Assembly (NCBI GenBank): GCA_021234155.1
Contig: JAJEKV010000015.1
Span: forward strand, 186,001-250,000
Direction of reading: 5' to 3'
From: Isoetes taiwanensis
Taxonomy: Eukaryota; Streptophyta; Lycopodiopsida; Isoetales; Isoetaceae
DNA length: 64,000 nucleotides
A model generated the notes under the pieces. It was given only the letters and a program-made list of their open reading frames with translations. It did not search any database and was not told where the DNA came from. This document shows, in pieces, positions 49,231 to 62,701 of this stretch. Within the stretch, counting starts at the first letter, position 1. Each line of letters starts with the position of its first letter. Position numbers and translations under genes: made by a program.

Positions 49231-49765
49231 CATGCACCCTTTTCTCATGCCTTGCACAGTCTAGATCCAAATGTTATGTTGGTTCATTTCTTGCATTTGT
49301 TGCCCTGCTTTTCTATTGCGGAAGTTTTTTTTGAATGTAGAAACCAAGAGAACTATCTGATGCAATATTGCCATGCTGTTTGGCATTCTAAACAGACATA
49401 TGTTTTGAGGAATTGAGTTTTGTGAAGCAGTTTGAGATGATCCGGAAATTTCTGCGGCTGTAAATTTGTGCATTTTAAAGTTTTTGAAGCTATTCTTAAA
49501 GGTGAAAATATGCAGGGTATATACCATGAGGCTGATTGTGAACATTCCCGAAGATCTATGAGAAGTAGGGGTCATGCAGTATGGATTCTTTAAACACATT
49601 AAACATGTTTGCTTTCCTATGGACTCCACATCTACTTAAACATGAAATGATTTTGAATTCCCTTCTGCAATTTCGTGCTTTGCAGCATCATACATATAGA
49701 ACGCAGAATTAAATACATACTTATTCAATCAAGACATATGAACAGCTATGATGATTGATGCACTC

Positions 49766-49833
49766 TTCTATGCATGCAGGCCTATTTGGGTTTGTTGGAG
49801 CCGTCTGGACTTTGAGTTCTCTTGGAGGTCTCA
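49766..49833 (+). pseudogene. Captured exon fragment, copy 2
   Basis: After a TGCATGCAG acceptor the frame reads GLFGFVGAVWTLSSLGG. It duplicates 47775-47833, so the same exon was captured or copied twice. Confidence 0.45.
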
Positions 49834-50034
49834 CAATTAGTACTGGGGAGATATATTTGCAGCTTTGTCGGTGTAGGCAACGTCGTTGCGAGCTGATATC
49901 TTAGAGGTAATTTGCCATGTTTATGCATTTTCTTCTTTCTACTATGCATGCCATACTCTTCTATATGAAGAGAGCTTCTTTGCTTCTCTTTTCTTCGGTT
50001 GTATTGGTGCTGAGAAAGGGGCTGCAATGTAGCA

Positions 50035-51852
50035 ATGAAGAAGCATGCGAGAAGACTATACTTCAATGTACACATCAACGAAATCTTTGATGCTGTTAGC
50101 TTGAGGTGTAGATACATCCGCTACATCGGCCTAAGCCAGATACAATGCATCCTCCGCGAGGAAGGCAGACGCTTCCGTTGGAGGTGGCAGGACTTGCTTA
50201 TTGAAGCGGATTATGCTAATGGTGCCATGGAAGAAGTAGAAATTTAGAAGCCAATGATGTGTTGTACAAGAAAGCGCTCCGTGAGATTGAGATGCACATG
50301 AGGGATCTTGGAAAGTCTATGGCTCAATTTGGTTTTGACGTACCTACAGAAGACGAGATGACTACGTCCTTCCTTGCAGAAGAATATTTTTATGAGGATG
50401 CACGTCAAATCGATGAGTACGTGGCACGCTTAAATGCAGATCAACGTGAAATCTTTGATCGTGTCATTGTGGAGTGTGTTATGCAGGGGAGGGACGGTGT
50501 GTTCTTTATAGATGGGCCTGGTGGAACAGGAAAGACGTATCTCTACAATGCAATGCTGGCATATTTGCGAGCAAGAGGAAAGATTGCCTTAGCTGTTGCT
50601 TCGTCGGGGATAGCATCAACATTACTAAAAGGTGGTCATACAAACACACTCCGGTTTAGGATTCCAATCAATATGCATGAATCTGCGATGTGTAGTATTA
50701 ACCGTGGGGATGACATTGCAAAGGCGATAAAGGAAACGAGCTTAATTATTTGGGATGAGGCCCCTATGATGCATAGGCATGTGTTTGAGACATTGGATAG
50801 AACATTGCGATTCCTTAAAGGTTGTGACAAGCCATTTGGTGGTATCCCCATTGTGCTTGGAGGAGACTTTCGGCAAGTTTTGCCAGTTGTTAGAAGGGGT
50901 AGCCGTGCACAGATAGTTGATGCGACGCTCAACAGGTCACACCTATGGACCAACGTCGAGGTGCACCAGTTAACAATCAACATGAGAGTGATGGGACTAA
51001 TTGGAGAAAATCGAGAAAAAAAGGCAGAAATTTGTTTGCGGTCGGGTCTTGAGACTTGGAGATGGCCGTGAGACAACTTTTGATGACATTGGGGTTGATT
51101 ACGTAAGGTTGCCCGATGAAATGTGCTTGAACTCCCAAAATGTAGATGACCTTATTAAAGTAACATATCCAAATATCGAGCACAACTTTAACAATGTGGA
51201 ATATTGGACAAAGCGTGCCATTCTTACACCACTAAATGATGATGTAGATGAGATCAATATGAAAGTTGCAGACATGCTACGGAGAATCAAAGATATGTCT
51301 AAGTCTTTGATCGTTGCATCGATGATGAGGAGATCGACACGTATCCAATTGAGTTCTTGAACACTCTGAATCCAAGTGGTATGCCTCAACATAAGTTAGT
51401 CTTGAAGGAGGGCATGATTGTAATGCTGATACGATCCATCTCAAATCGTCTAGGTCTTCTCAATGGCACGCGTCTAATTATCGCCACTTGGGAAATAAGG
51501 TAATTGATGCGAAGTGGTCAACGGAAAGAATGTGGGATCAAGAGTTTTTATACCTAGGATTCCTCTAAACCCTACAGATTCAGAATTGCCATTTCAATTT
51601 GAGAGACTGCAATTTCCAATCCGACCAGCATTTGCTATGACGATCAACAAGGCACAAGGGCAAACCATGGAGCGAGTTGGTTTGTACTTACCTAATCCAG
51701 TATTTTCTCATGGACAGCTTTATGTGGCTATGTCAAGAGTCCAAAGCCCTGATAGAATAAAGGTTCTTATAAACAACACTGGAGGCAATCGAGATGGACA
51801 TAAGTATACGGCAAATGTTGTATACAAGGAAGTATTTAATCCCATTGTATAG
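50035..51852 (+). pseudogene. Helitron PIF1-type helicase, frameshifted
   Basis: Frames at 50259-51071, 51001-51360 and 51514-51852 together cover a superfamily-1B helicase. Walker A GPGGTGKT (about 50516), then ASSGIASTLL, Walker B IIWDEAPM, LGGDFRQVLPVV, and late motifs FAMTINKAQGQTM and LYVAMSRV. The leading segment ALREIEMHM-DLGKSMAQF is typical of the Helitron helicase linker. At least two frame changes (about 51000 and 51360-51514) break it, and the Rep domain is absent. The element is not self-sufficient. Confidence 0.75.
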
Positions 51853-52158
51853 TGCATTTTCACTCTTACAGTAGAAGGCCTTGATCAAAATTTTGTTTAG
51901 TGAGGCATTGAAGAGTCGCGTTTGTATAAGCCATATGCAGAACTTCACTATACAAGGCCAAAATAACGTTCCATCCAATGAGTTTGACTTTCCTTTTAAC
52001 ACAATGTCATTTCAACAGTATTTTCACACGCTCTTTCATTGCATTTGCTGAATACACAACCTCAATTGCACGGCATTGTCGAAAGCACACATAATCTCAA
52101 TATTATTTTTTGCACGCACACACGCTCTTCCTCATTTGCCGGCATCATCGCACACGCG

Positions 52159-52350
<192 letters not shown>

Positions 52351-52414
52351 CCCTAAGTTGTACTCAAAGCATTGCTTCTCTAGTTCATAAGAAAGTACAC
52401 GTATTTTTGGAGCT

Positions 52415-54485
52415 CTAAGCGAAGGATTGTAAGGTTGAACTTGAGTCCGGGGAAGATCCCGTTTTTAGTGTCTTGCTAACAGTGTACCAAATGTCCTCTG
52501 CCTTGAAGCCTTTTTTAATGAATTGTTGTATCAGCTCGTGTAAGTCAGTAGCTGCTCTAGCAGGATTATTGTGCACGTAGAGACAAGGTTGAATCTGAGA
52601 CACAATAGTATTTCTAGCCATCGATAGGGGTCTGCACCCATTGGCATGGCCAAATTTGGATGCAGTGAATGGCAACTTATCCCTTTTATCATATTTGTAG
52701 GTATCGTAAATGCCATTAGTTGGATCGGTAACCTCTATGCTCATGTTAAGGAAGTTGATCTTTCTTCCCATGTTCTTTTTGCTACTCGCTGGCAAGACTG
52801 TTTCATCTTGAATGGTAAGGTAATTGAGGTTGTAGATCGAGTCCTGTACCTTTTCCTGTTCATCAAGTGCCAAAAAACTTCTAATGTGCTTGTTGTTTAT
52901 GCTTGCAAGGTCATCAATGTATCTAAAAGTATTGCAGAAAGTTGCTGCCTTGTCAAGGTCACCAATACTTACCAAACGGCGAATGAATGCAAATTCAAAC
53001 CAAGCTAGGTATAAGTTGCACCATGCTGGGCTTGAGGAAAAGCCCATTGGGATACCTTTGGTCTGTCGCCATAAACGGTCACCCATCTGCAGGTAACAGT
53101 TCCTTAGCAGCCATGAGTTCATTGTTATAAAGTCAGATTCCTCAATGCAGATCCATTTTTTACTGGTAGGCGTGTCCACCCTCCATTCCAGAAATACTTC
53201 ATCATTACTCTTGACTTTGTACCACATTCCAAAATTTCTGTTCTTAGACTTTTGGTGCTTCCATATCATCCCAGCAACCCGTGCTAGAACCGAGCAAATC
53301 CCTTCATCTCCCTCAATGGGGATGTTCTCGTAGCACCTAGCTATATCTGCTACAAAGACTTCAGAAATGCTGGCGGGTAAATTGCAGGTTAGGTCGTATA
53401 TAGAGTTAATCATCCAAGAGGCTTTGATCTTATCCTTCCTGAAGAAGTTCACTTTAGCCAGTTTGCCTTCACAGATTTCAGGCCATATAGTAAGAAAGGT
53501 ATTCAAACCAGCTGCTAATAAAGATGCAAGTTGTGAGAAGATAGATTCAAAAGCACTGGGGATCCATCTGTATGTTTTTTTGTGTGCTTTGTATACGGCC
53601 ATTAGGAAAGGTAGGTCTGGATTACTAATTGTCCAATCACCCAGGAAATTCTGAATATTGTGCATAATGGATTTTACCAGGTCATCCCTATTGGTGTTAA
53701 TCTCCATGAAGTCCTCCTTTGCTTGATCTAAAGCGATTGCACGCTCCCTAATGTGTTTAGGGCAAATGAAACAAGGATTATTTGCCGCTTTATCCACACC
53801 GGAGATGTACAAATTACTAGTTAACCAGGTAATGTTCTTGGTAACAGCAATATCCATGATCGGGAATTTCTTCTGGTTCTGAGAATTTGCTTTAATAAAT
53901 TCCTTGGCTAACATAACAGTCTTGGTCATAATCTGTTTTTTAGATTTCGAATAAAGGTCATATCAAACAGACCATTCATGCTATGTTTATGAATCCCAAA
54001 GAACTGCTCCACTGTCTTTGCCATCTCAACTTTAAACTTTGTGAGTGTAAAGGGCTTGTCGGGGATGTGATTTAGCCCAATTGCTAGCCACTTTCTGAGG
54101 GCCTTGCTATGTACAATTGAAAGGTCTGTTGTACGTATATGTCCTATGTCCGTAGAGATGAACTTCTGTAAGCAAGGATTATGGCAGGGGCATGGAGCTA
54201 TATTGGATTCAGCAAAAATTAGCTTCGGTTTGTATAGCAGACCTTTCAGGGTTTCGGTGTATGACCAACCAAAGGTAGTATGCTCCATTATTCTCTCCCC
54301 TAATTCCCCGAAGTTATGGCATATGATCTCAGAAAATGCCTTCTGGAACTTAATCTTGTCAACTGCTTTAGAGAAAAACCTGAAATGCACAAAGGCCTTT
54401 TTTGATTTACTTTTGTAAGTTTTAATGGCCCACCTGCCTTCCGCCTTTTTAACCAGAATTCTATCCTTATCCTGTCGTACACAAT
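52415..54485 (-). pseudogene. Reverse transcriptase, Penelope-like, one frame break
   Basis: Two frames, 53926 to about 54485 (N-terminal) and 52415-53929 (RT core), meet at a run of six A (minus strand) near 53938, so a single-base homopolymer indel separates them. Motifs: CPCHNPC, IGHIRTTDLSIVH, GLNHIPDKPF, GVDKAANNPCFICP, MAVYKAHKKTYRW, VADIARCYENIP (motif A), GIPMGFSSSPAWCNLY (motif B), RYIDDLASIN (active site), FLNMSIEV. About 680 residues in all, matching 16067-18226 throughout. No GIY-YIG domain follows. The break may be an assembly error. Confidence 0.75.
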
Positions 54486-54769
54486 TACCCTCGGTTAGTA
54501 CCTACACGTTTGCATTCATGACACTAGTGCCATGTATGTTTGGAGGCTCCAAAAGTTTGTTACTGGCCATGTATGTCAAGAGTATACCAGGATATACCAG
54601 GGTATACCAGGCCCTTATATAAGGGCTACTATATGACCAACGGTCATGTTTCTTTGTTAGTTAGCATTAATATGCCATTTTATGTTATATAACAGCATTA
54701 TTTCAGCTTATACTACCCATCTACAAATGAAATTTGCATTACTGGAAGTACTCAAGTAAACTTACATTC

Positions 54770-56340
54770 TTAGAAGGAGATTTTGGTACGAGCCACTCCT
54801 TCAGTCCTGCTGTATCCGCCATGATTTTTGCTGACAGAATGTCCCGTATCGGCTCCAGTGCCAGGTTCAGAATCAGATAACTGCTCCAGACCACTAATAT
54901 TTGTAGGGGTACCTGTAACCACCCATTTCTTACCATGCTTTGGGGGCATAACAATCTTAATTTCTTCGTCTTCAATTACTTGGGCTTTTCTTTTGTATGT
55001 ACCCTTGAAAGTATTTCCATCCGCATCCAAAGGGGGGAATCCCTCCATAAAACTTACATTTTTTATTGTTTTTTCCAGGATATCCACCAGTTTTGTATCC
55101 CTAAACACATCCTTGAAGTCAGTTTTCTTGTTTTCAGCCATTCTGGAGGTCATTTCAATTAACCTTTCCCTGACTTTTAGATAAGCCAGAAATGCTATGG
55201 CTCCTTTTCTCATTGCTTTGGAGTTCATCATGCTGTAAAAGTGGCAGAATCTACTAGTGCAGCTTTCCTCAGGCCATAAAATGTGCGTGTTGTTCATCAT
55301 AAACCATACAGCATGGTCATACCAGGTGATATTATCTTTGCACCCACCCGCTTCCTTTTTGCTGAATTTATCACACTTACATTTGAGAAATGGGCAAAAA
55401 GTCCTCCAGAGCTTAACAATATAGAAGGGCTCCCTTTCTTCTGACTTCTTGGCCATATGGCCCTTTTGTCCCAACCAGATTCCATTATTTTTATCACATT
55501 TCTTACCAAAGAACTGGGTGCTTTTGCATGGTAGCCTGAGTTCTTCCTTCCCAATCCTTCTGTTAAACGTTTCAGCATCCTTATGCGCCTGCGCCATTTC
55601 TGCATCAGTGATGTTACATAAACTTTTCCATGTTTGAACGCTGATCGGGGCCAGGATCCCCAGATTCTTTGTCTCCCATAAGGCATGTTTTACCTTGACT
55701 CCATGTAGCTCAACCAACCTGGCAGACATAATGGGGCAAGTGCCACGATTGCTTTCAGAGTTAGAGCCTTGACATTATAATCATCAAGCGATTCGCCTGT
55801 TATGCAATTCACGGGCTGCAATCTTGCTGCCCTTGTTCATGATGGGCTGTCTTTTATCCTCTGGAAGCATACTGATATTGAATAGGCAGTTGTTAAGTTG
55901 GACAGGTTCCGGTTCCTTAGGGCGACTCCTTAACCACTTTTTTTATTTTTGACTCGGGATTTGTGACCTTGAATTCATTTGCCATCTCTAGCGCAGTTGG
56001 TGCACCTAATGAAGGTGAGCACATCCTGTACTTCCCCTGTTTTTCGGCCTCGTCATGTCTTTGTGGGTAAAGGCTGCATACACTTCATCGATCGACTTCA
56101 TGCATGCAACCAAGTCCTCACCCGCCATATTAAGCTTGTTGACCAATTCAAACATATTATTTATGCCGAGAAAGGTAATCACTTTGAAATCTCATTTTCA
56201 TCAAGAAATGCCTCTTTTCGAGGAAGGTATTTGTGCACCTCTGGTTTCAACACGCATCCCAAGTACTACTTGCCTTCGCCATATTGGGTGGGATAATTCT
56301 TGAGTAACCATAACCCATCTACGCTAGTTCCTTGTCCCAT
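54770..56340 (-). pseudogene. ORF1, unknown function
   Basis: The main frame 54770-55729 (319 codons) has KNLGILAPIS, LWRTFCPFLKCKC, a later Cys, WYDHAVWFMMNN and LVDILEKTIK. Upstream pieces to about 56340 in other frames continue the match (NNCLFNISMLPED, TFIRC-NCARDG). N-terminal breaks again lie near CAG/CTG words. The C-terminus is Gly/Ser-rich. In the plus-strand element it aligns with 14276-15879. Likely an RNA-binding or metal-binding partner of the RT; unproven. Confidence 0.65.
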
Positions 56341-57637
56341 TTTGAGTAACTGTCCGATATTTCAGTTGCTGCATTAGCATGCTGGTTACCTAGATCCATT
56401 GCTGATTCCTTTGCATTAATATTACCCTCCTGAAATACTGAAAGATGTTAGTTCTTTAAAGAAACTCATTGGCATAAAATACTCAGCCAAATGCAGTTCG
56501 GATATTTAAAAAGATATAGCTCATAAAAGATAGAGCATACTACTAAGATCTCCAAAGTTCACATTAGTTAAACTAATGTCCTGAAATCATAGCATATATA
56601 CTTAAACATTCCTTGGTCAAAAGCCAAAGAACTTATCAGTCCCCAGACTTTAACTGGGGGAACTTTGGAGATCATCTACTTACCACTTACATTACTTTAA
56701 GCTTAAATTCTATTTTTCCTCTTTGGAGAGCATTAGAATTCACACCATATTGTTATTCTCATCCATAGATAATATTTTCCTTCTGATTTGCTTAAAATTA
56801 TACTTCCTGATGTTCTTTAAGTTAAGTTACCCTGTATTTACATTAGCCAGCATCTAGCAGCTATCTATTAATCCGATATTGCTTATATTTCCTGCCAAAT
56901 ATACGGAATACTTACTCTATTATGTGTTAACTCATGTATTAAATGTTTTTCGGTTTATTTGACTAAGCCTTTAACCAGCGTTAGGCCAAACTATTGTAAC
57001 GATAGACCTTATGTCATTAAGCACATGTCACAGCATTTATTCCTATCCAAACCAGAAGTCTTATAGGATCTATTATTGTATTTCTTTAATGGTGATACTG
57101 TACAAACGTGAACTCCTAACACTCCTTTCACCATTATTTTTGTATCAGTCAGCAATAATTCCATGTCAAACCATTTGATTATTCTAGATATGCCGAATAC
57201 TTAGCCGGTTTCTATTGCATCTTTTTTTTAAAAAAAACCTACTTCACGCCATGATTAATCATGCTTGGCAGTATATTGAATCCCATTAATTTTTTAGCAG
57301 GCTAACACATAAGGAAACTCAAACAAAGACCATAATACGTATCCTTATGCTTACTTCCATTAAACTTCAAAGAAAAACAGAAATAAAGGCTTACAATTTT
57401 AAGAGTCTCGATCAACAGTATCCATAAAGCCACTATGCAGTAGTCTTTAAGAGTATGCTTTGAACATGTAAAATGCATAAAATTTACCTTTCTTAAGAAA
57501 AGATGGAGTGTAACAAATTAGAAATATATCAGAACAGTTTGCATAGTCTTTAAAACATCTCTTGCTTGTTTTTCCTTTTGTACCAGCAAGTCTCCAAACA
57601 TCCAAAATTCAAAAAGAAAACTGGAGATGTAAGACCG

Positions 57638-57740
57638 GTTACCTGCAATCCAACCAACCAAATATTAGCCAAAAATGGGTAACACTGATAGGGATTAGCA
57701 GGTAAGCAGTGGTCTCAACATGGCTTAACGCCCTTCACCA
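57638..57740 (-). promoter_or_regulatory. Folded 3' splice-site block
   Basis: Minus strand: GTGAAGGGCGTTAAGCC, TTACCTGC-T-AATCC, inner hairpin TTACCCA/TTGGCTAA, then GGATT-GCAGGTAACCGG. Nearly the same fold as 20033-20135 although flanks differ. Confidence 0.65.
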
Positions 57741-57857
57741 ATTTAAATCATAACCAAATATTTATGCTCGAATTAGTAGAGTTTTAATCAAATTACCGGG
57801 GTAAGCACCACATTATTCTATTTTCCCAAATAAGCAAACATCTATTTAACAAAGAAC

Positions 57858-58181
57858 CTGGTTTAGTAGAAGTTCTATCTCCTCTTCCTCCTCGTTTTCT
57901 TGCTCTTGTTGTATCCCAATTGATTCTGCCACATTGCTCAGGCTTGTATCAGGGGTGTCTTTGGTGCCATCAGCAGCTTGTGAAACATATTTTATTATCC
58001 CATCATTCTTCTTGCTTGTAGAAGCTCCAGCAAGATTGAATTTCTCCACTACTCTGCATAGGAATGCCTTACTTGGCTGTGCCAAGACTTCTCCCTCCTT
58101 CTTGCACAAGGCTGCCAGATCTAAGCCAGCACCATTGATGAGCGCCAGCAGATCACTTCGGGTCTGCTTTCCCTTTGTCAT
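57858..58181 (-). CDS. ORF0 exon 1, SAP-like small protein
   Basis: 324 nt. MTKGKQTRSDLLALINGAG, then a second helix KAFLCRVVEKFNLAG, a Ser/Thr linker and a very acidic end (ENEEEEEIELLLNQ) at a GT donor. The helix pattern and the LNQ-GT end match 12489-12812 despite low identity. Exact length conservation between the two lineages supports the exon limits. DNA or RNA binding is inferred. Confidence 0.6.
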
Positions 58182-59575
58182 TGCAGGCGCAGGCCTGCCC
58201 CTCCCTTGGCTGCCAACTGAAAGCCCTACTCCAGTAATAACCCTTTAAATAGATCGTTTTTTCCAACCAATCTGCTCTGTTCATATTTCCTATCATCTGT
58301 TTTTACTCGGTAATTTAATTTTTTTTTTTCCATTTGGTATCCTACCGAACTGCTAAAACCAAGCCATGGAAGAGCTCGGCCAACACCCTTCTACATTTGG
58401 AGATGCCAGCTTATGCTTGCCATGCATTGCCATCAAGTGCCTGCTACTTCATGTATGATCCTGGTACTGGGTAAATCACCCACAGCAATCATGCCAGGGA
58501 GTGCCGGAATCTCCCTGCTTGGTTCTCGTTCATTCTTTAGCAACCCTGAAATTTTACAACCTTCACTTTTTTCCAAACCCTAAGTGCATCTTCGTAAATG
58601 CAGGTATATTCCCCAAAGATAAATTATTTTAATGTAAATAGAAGGTATGCGTTTATCTATGGTAAGTGGAGCCACATATTTTTTAACCTTACCCCTATTT
58701 ACCAACATAGGACGTTTTTATCTGCATATTCCTTGCCTTTTTGTGGTATCTACAAGTGCATACCGCTACTAGTTAGTGCACCTAAAATTCCATATTAGCG
58801 TGAGCCATTTTAATCCATCCGTCTTCTACTGTCATCAGGACCCTTGAAGTCCAGGGTCCATGTCCCTTCCTTTTATTACTATTGTGCATTTTTCTGATCA
58901 TAGTGCAAAACCTATCCCTATGGTCAAAGTGCTTTAGAAAGTGTCATTCTCATACTTCTTACCAAAATGTGCATTTGTAGTCCATTGCGCCTTTGCGTGA
59001 AGTGTCCAAGTGTGCACCACAAATAGCACCCATTGGTGCGTTGCCATCCAAAGATCATATATCACCCTACGGAGTTTATTTGTTTCTAAAGCAAAACTTA
59101 AGATGCGCCATGTACCACTAGTACAAGGCCGTTAAAGAGACATGTCTTAAATTAGAGGGTAATTTAAGGTGCTTGCCATATCTCAATGGCCACTAATGTC
59201 ATAAATTGTTTTATTTTTTAACACTCATGCCTAAATATGTATCTATGCACCACAACTTATACCACTAAGTAGTGCACCGCTAGCTCTATCCCAACATCCT
59301 TCAATACTTTGCCTGTGTAGGGTCTAATGCTGCTTTGCTTAATCCTTGATCCGTACTGTGCTCCTATGTCCACATTTGCCAGAATGGGAACTTGCTCAAT
59401 TTGACTGATGTCTCATCAAAGGCTATGGTTCACTATCACTATGCTTCCTTAATACCAATGTCACCCAAAGGCCATTAGCTGCTATTCTGGTCCTGCAGTA
59501 CTTAACATCATAATTAAAGAAATTACCATGTGCCACTACTATTTAATCTGTGCATAACCGCGGGTTAATTTGATA

Positions 59576-60825
59576 TAACTTCTGCATTTTCTGTTTGCTT
59601 ACTCCAGGAACTGTGTTCACAATCAGATGCATAGAATATCTATTAGGGAATTGGGCCACAAGGATTATGTAAGGACTCTAGTTAATAATTCGCATACAAG
59701 CTCAGGAATTTCAGATGAAATGATTGGAAGCATTTATATTAATACATGTAATATCATAGGACTATGCTAATATGATAAATTTCAGCAGAATAAGGAACTG
59801 AGTCCATGGATCCGTGCGAGGAAGAGATGGGAGATTCAAGCTATATGGAAATAGAAGAAGACCGAGAACATCTCCAAGGCGATAATCGGGTTAGACATTA
59901 TGAGATAGAATGATTGGAAGCCCGGGTTGTATAAATTATGAAATATGAGATAGAATTGTGATCGAAATCATGGGAAGGAGGTACAAAGAGGTTAGACTTG
60001 AGTGGTGCAATCGTATATTAAATTCGGAGACCTATTTGGTAGAGTCGACCGATAAGCAGAATGCTCGGAACCAAGTTATGGGTTAAGGCAAATAGAAAAA
60101 AAAAATACACAAAGTACTAGGTATATTATTGGCATAAACGCTCAATACTCTTTGTAAAATGCATAAGGATAAGCATTTAAAGAAGACTTTGTTAGTAAAT
60201 TGTTAAATGTTGTTGACATAGATTAACAAGGTTTTTCATAGAAGCTCTTGCATAACATTATGGGTTTAAGGGTATAACTGGAACAGATAATTTGAGTCAA
60301 CACATAGCATGATTGATTAAGACTACCTTAAATACTTGTTGTTATCCTTGACACCGGAGATAACAAGGGGGTTTCATAAAAGCATTGATTTTGTCTTCCC
60401 ATTCCATGCATCTGTACTAACACATGTTCTTTGGTTTGGATGGTGGCAGGTTAGCTTTTCCCACCTGGATACGAGAAGATAAAATTTAAGTGTAGATCAA
60501 TTTAGAATCATGCTTGGATTTGTGCATTTGACTCAAAGGTACAAAAGCAAGGTGCTTAAATTTATGGTATGGAAAGATATAAATACTCACCCCCATGGTA
60601 AGATTTTTTGCATGGCTAACTAGAATATGGATCCCTTATAGGGAGGTTGCTAAAATGGCATATATATACATACATATAAATCTGACCAGACTGGTTACCA
60701 CCTAATGCTCTATGATTATTATTATCATGGGCATTGTCTATATAAGTTAGTTTTTTGCATGAATTTGGGATTTATTGTGAGAATTATATCTAATACAATG
60801 GCTTATGGCTTAGATTAGGAAGATG
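59576..60825 (+). other. Leader region of the divergent element; no clear gene
   Basis: Follows the 5' end of the minus-strand element. An acidic short frame starts at 59806 (MDPCEEEMGDSSYMEIEED) and could be an ORF0 remnant. A short TATATATACATACATATA lies near 60659. I found neither a folded acceptor block nor a long (TA)n here. Confidence 0.35.
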
Positions 60826-62483
60826 GTGAGGCAAGGACGGAATGGTTTCTGAAGTTAAAAACATTGGATATGGAGAAAATTTATGGGTTCCAAGCCCGAT
60901 GATTCAAACTATTATGGTAACCGATTGTTGATGCTCGAGGTTTGCATGAGTTTATTACGAATAGAGAGAATAATCTGGATGAAAATGATCTTTCCATTTT
61001 GATCAATTTAGATGCATCTCATTGGTTCAAACTCTTTTACGCTTATAGAAAGGGTGAAAATGTTCTTCAACTATTGAAGACATTTGAAACCAACTTATCA
61101 GATATTGTAGAAGATGACCGTATTGAAATTGATAGATGCATGAGAGTATTGGAAAAACTAAAAGAACAAAAACTAGCTAATGGAGAGAACTATCCACTAA
61201 TGTTTTATAGAGATGATGAGCAGATGGATAGCGCAAAGACAAAAACACATCGATGGTATGAATCAAAATTAAAAGGGATTAAGCTTGATGAAGAGGCACG
61301 AGGCTATTTCGGGGAATTTGCAGATGAACAGCTTAATAAACAAAATGACCATTACTTGTTCTTTAAGAGATACCCTACGCCAGTGGTACCCAGGAGGTTG
61401 GTAGAGCAATGGGTTGCAGAAAAAGACCATAAACCATGGAAACTCTATTCCTTCAATTTGTTAGCCCCAATTCCAATTGAGGCTTACTATTATTTGGGAG
61501 GAATAGAGGATGATAACTCAACCTCTTCTGTGTGGATGGAGAAATATGCTAATTTTGCGCGTAAGGGTACAACAATCTTTGATAGAGAGACACCTATAAC
61601 AAGGTATAATTTGGCTATGTTTGATACCAATAAGTGTCCTGCTGAATCAATGTTGGCCCTTACAAAAAAGGAAATTCCAACCGGAAAAAATAGAGGCAAA
61701 GCTTTGGAATATGAAAACAGATGGCCAAACTGGAAGAGACCATATTGTAGATGCCCACACCCTCTAAAAACTTGTACGTACAAAGGAGTGGTGTGGTTTG
61801 ATCACATAATATGGTATATGATGAATAATGTGGAAAAATTTTTTAGAGGTGAATCTGTAATCTCTAGGTGGAGCCAATTTATAAACTGGACCAGTAATCC
61901 AGCAATAGAGGCCATTATTCAGCAATGCCTAGTATTCCATTTCACTAGGAAATTTATGATGGAAGGGCTTTTGGAATATATCACAAACCCAAATGCAGTG
62001 TTGTTCGGCCAAAGTAACAATGAAAGTGGTTTGAGGTATATAGAAAGACTAATAAAACCTGCTAGTTTTTCTGAGTTTAATACGCCTGTCATGCAAAAGA
62101 GACCAAGGGACATGAATGAGAACCCATCTTCACCCTCAAAGAGAAATAGAGGTGGAGGTAGACATGGCTCTAGAGGGAGAGCTAGAGGAGCAGGCTGGAA
62201 TAACAGGGGCAGAAGTTCATATCCACCACCCAATAGAGGAGGATACCGTGGAAGGGGAAACTATACATTGGGTAGAGGGGATCATTCCACCAGAGGAAGT
62301 AGACCACCGCCTTCACAGCCTAGGCAAAATACTAGAGGTAGAGGCAGAGGCAGACCATGGCCGGGTAGTTCATCATCTGCCAGTGTTGAAGTTGTGGGGA
62401 ACACACCTACTCAAATGCAGCCACCAGATGATGGAACTTCGCCACTAAGACCCAGAAATCTGAATTATGGTTGGAACAACTAA
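60826..62483 (+). CDS. ORF1 of a divergent lineage, RGG-rich C-terminus
   Basis: The main frame starts at 60942 (513 codons). Homology to other ORF1s begins further left (EWFLKLK near 60840, then PSPMIQTIM), split by two frame changes, so the true start is upstream or in an earlier exon. Shared motif: YCRCPHPLKTC followed by WFDHIIWYMMNN (about 61795-61830). Beyond about residue 390 the chain is a long Arg/Gly tail (RGGGRHGSRGRARG, RGRGRGRPW) typical of RNA-binding proteins. The other ORF1s lack this tail. It probably packages the element RNA (inference). Confidence 0.65.
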
Positions 62484-62701
62484 AAGAAGTGCCGTATGGT
62501 TAATAAGCTTGAAACGAGCATATATGTGAGAGACTTGTTACATACGTGCAGATACTTCACTTTGAATTGGCAATGTCAGTTGGAAATTTTGTTTAAACAG
62601 TTGTATGACGTTTGAGACTGGTGTAAATATGCTGTTTTTATCTATTTGACAGAAACTTTTTCCAAATATTGCAGATTGTGTCTAAATCTCTTATCTGCTA
62701 C

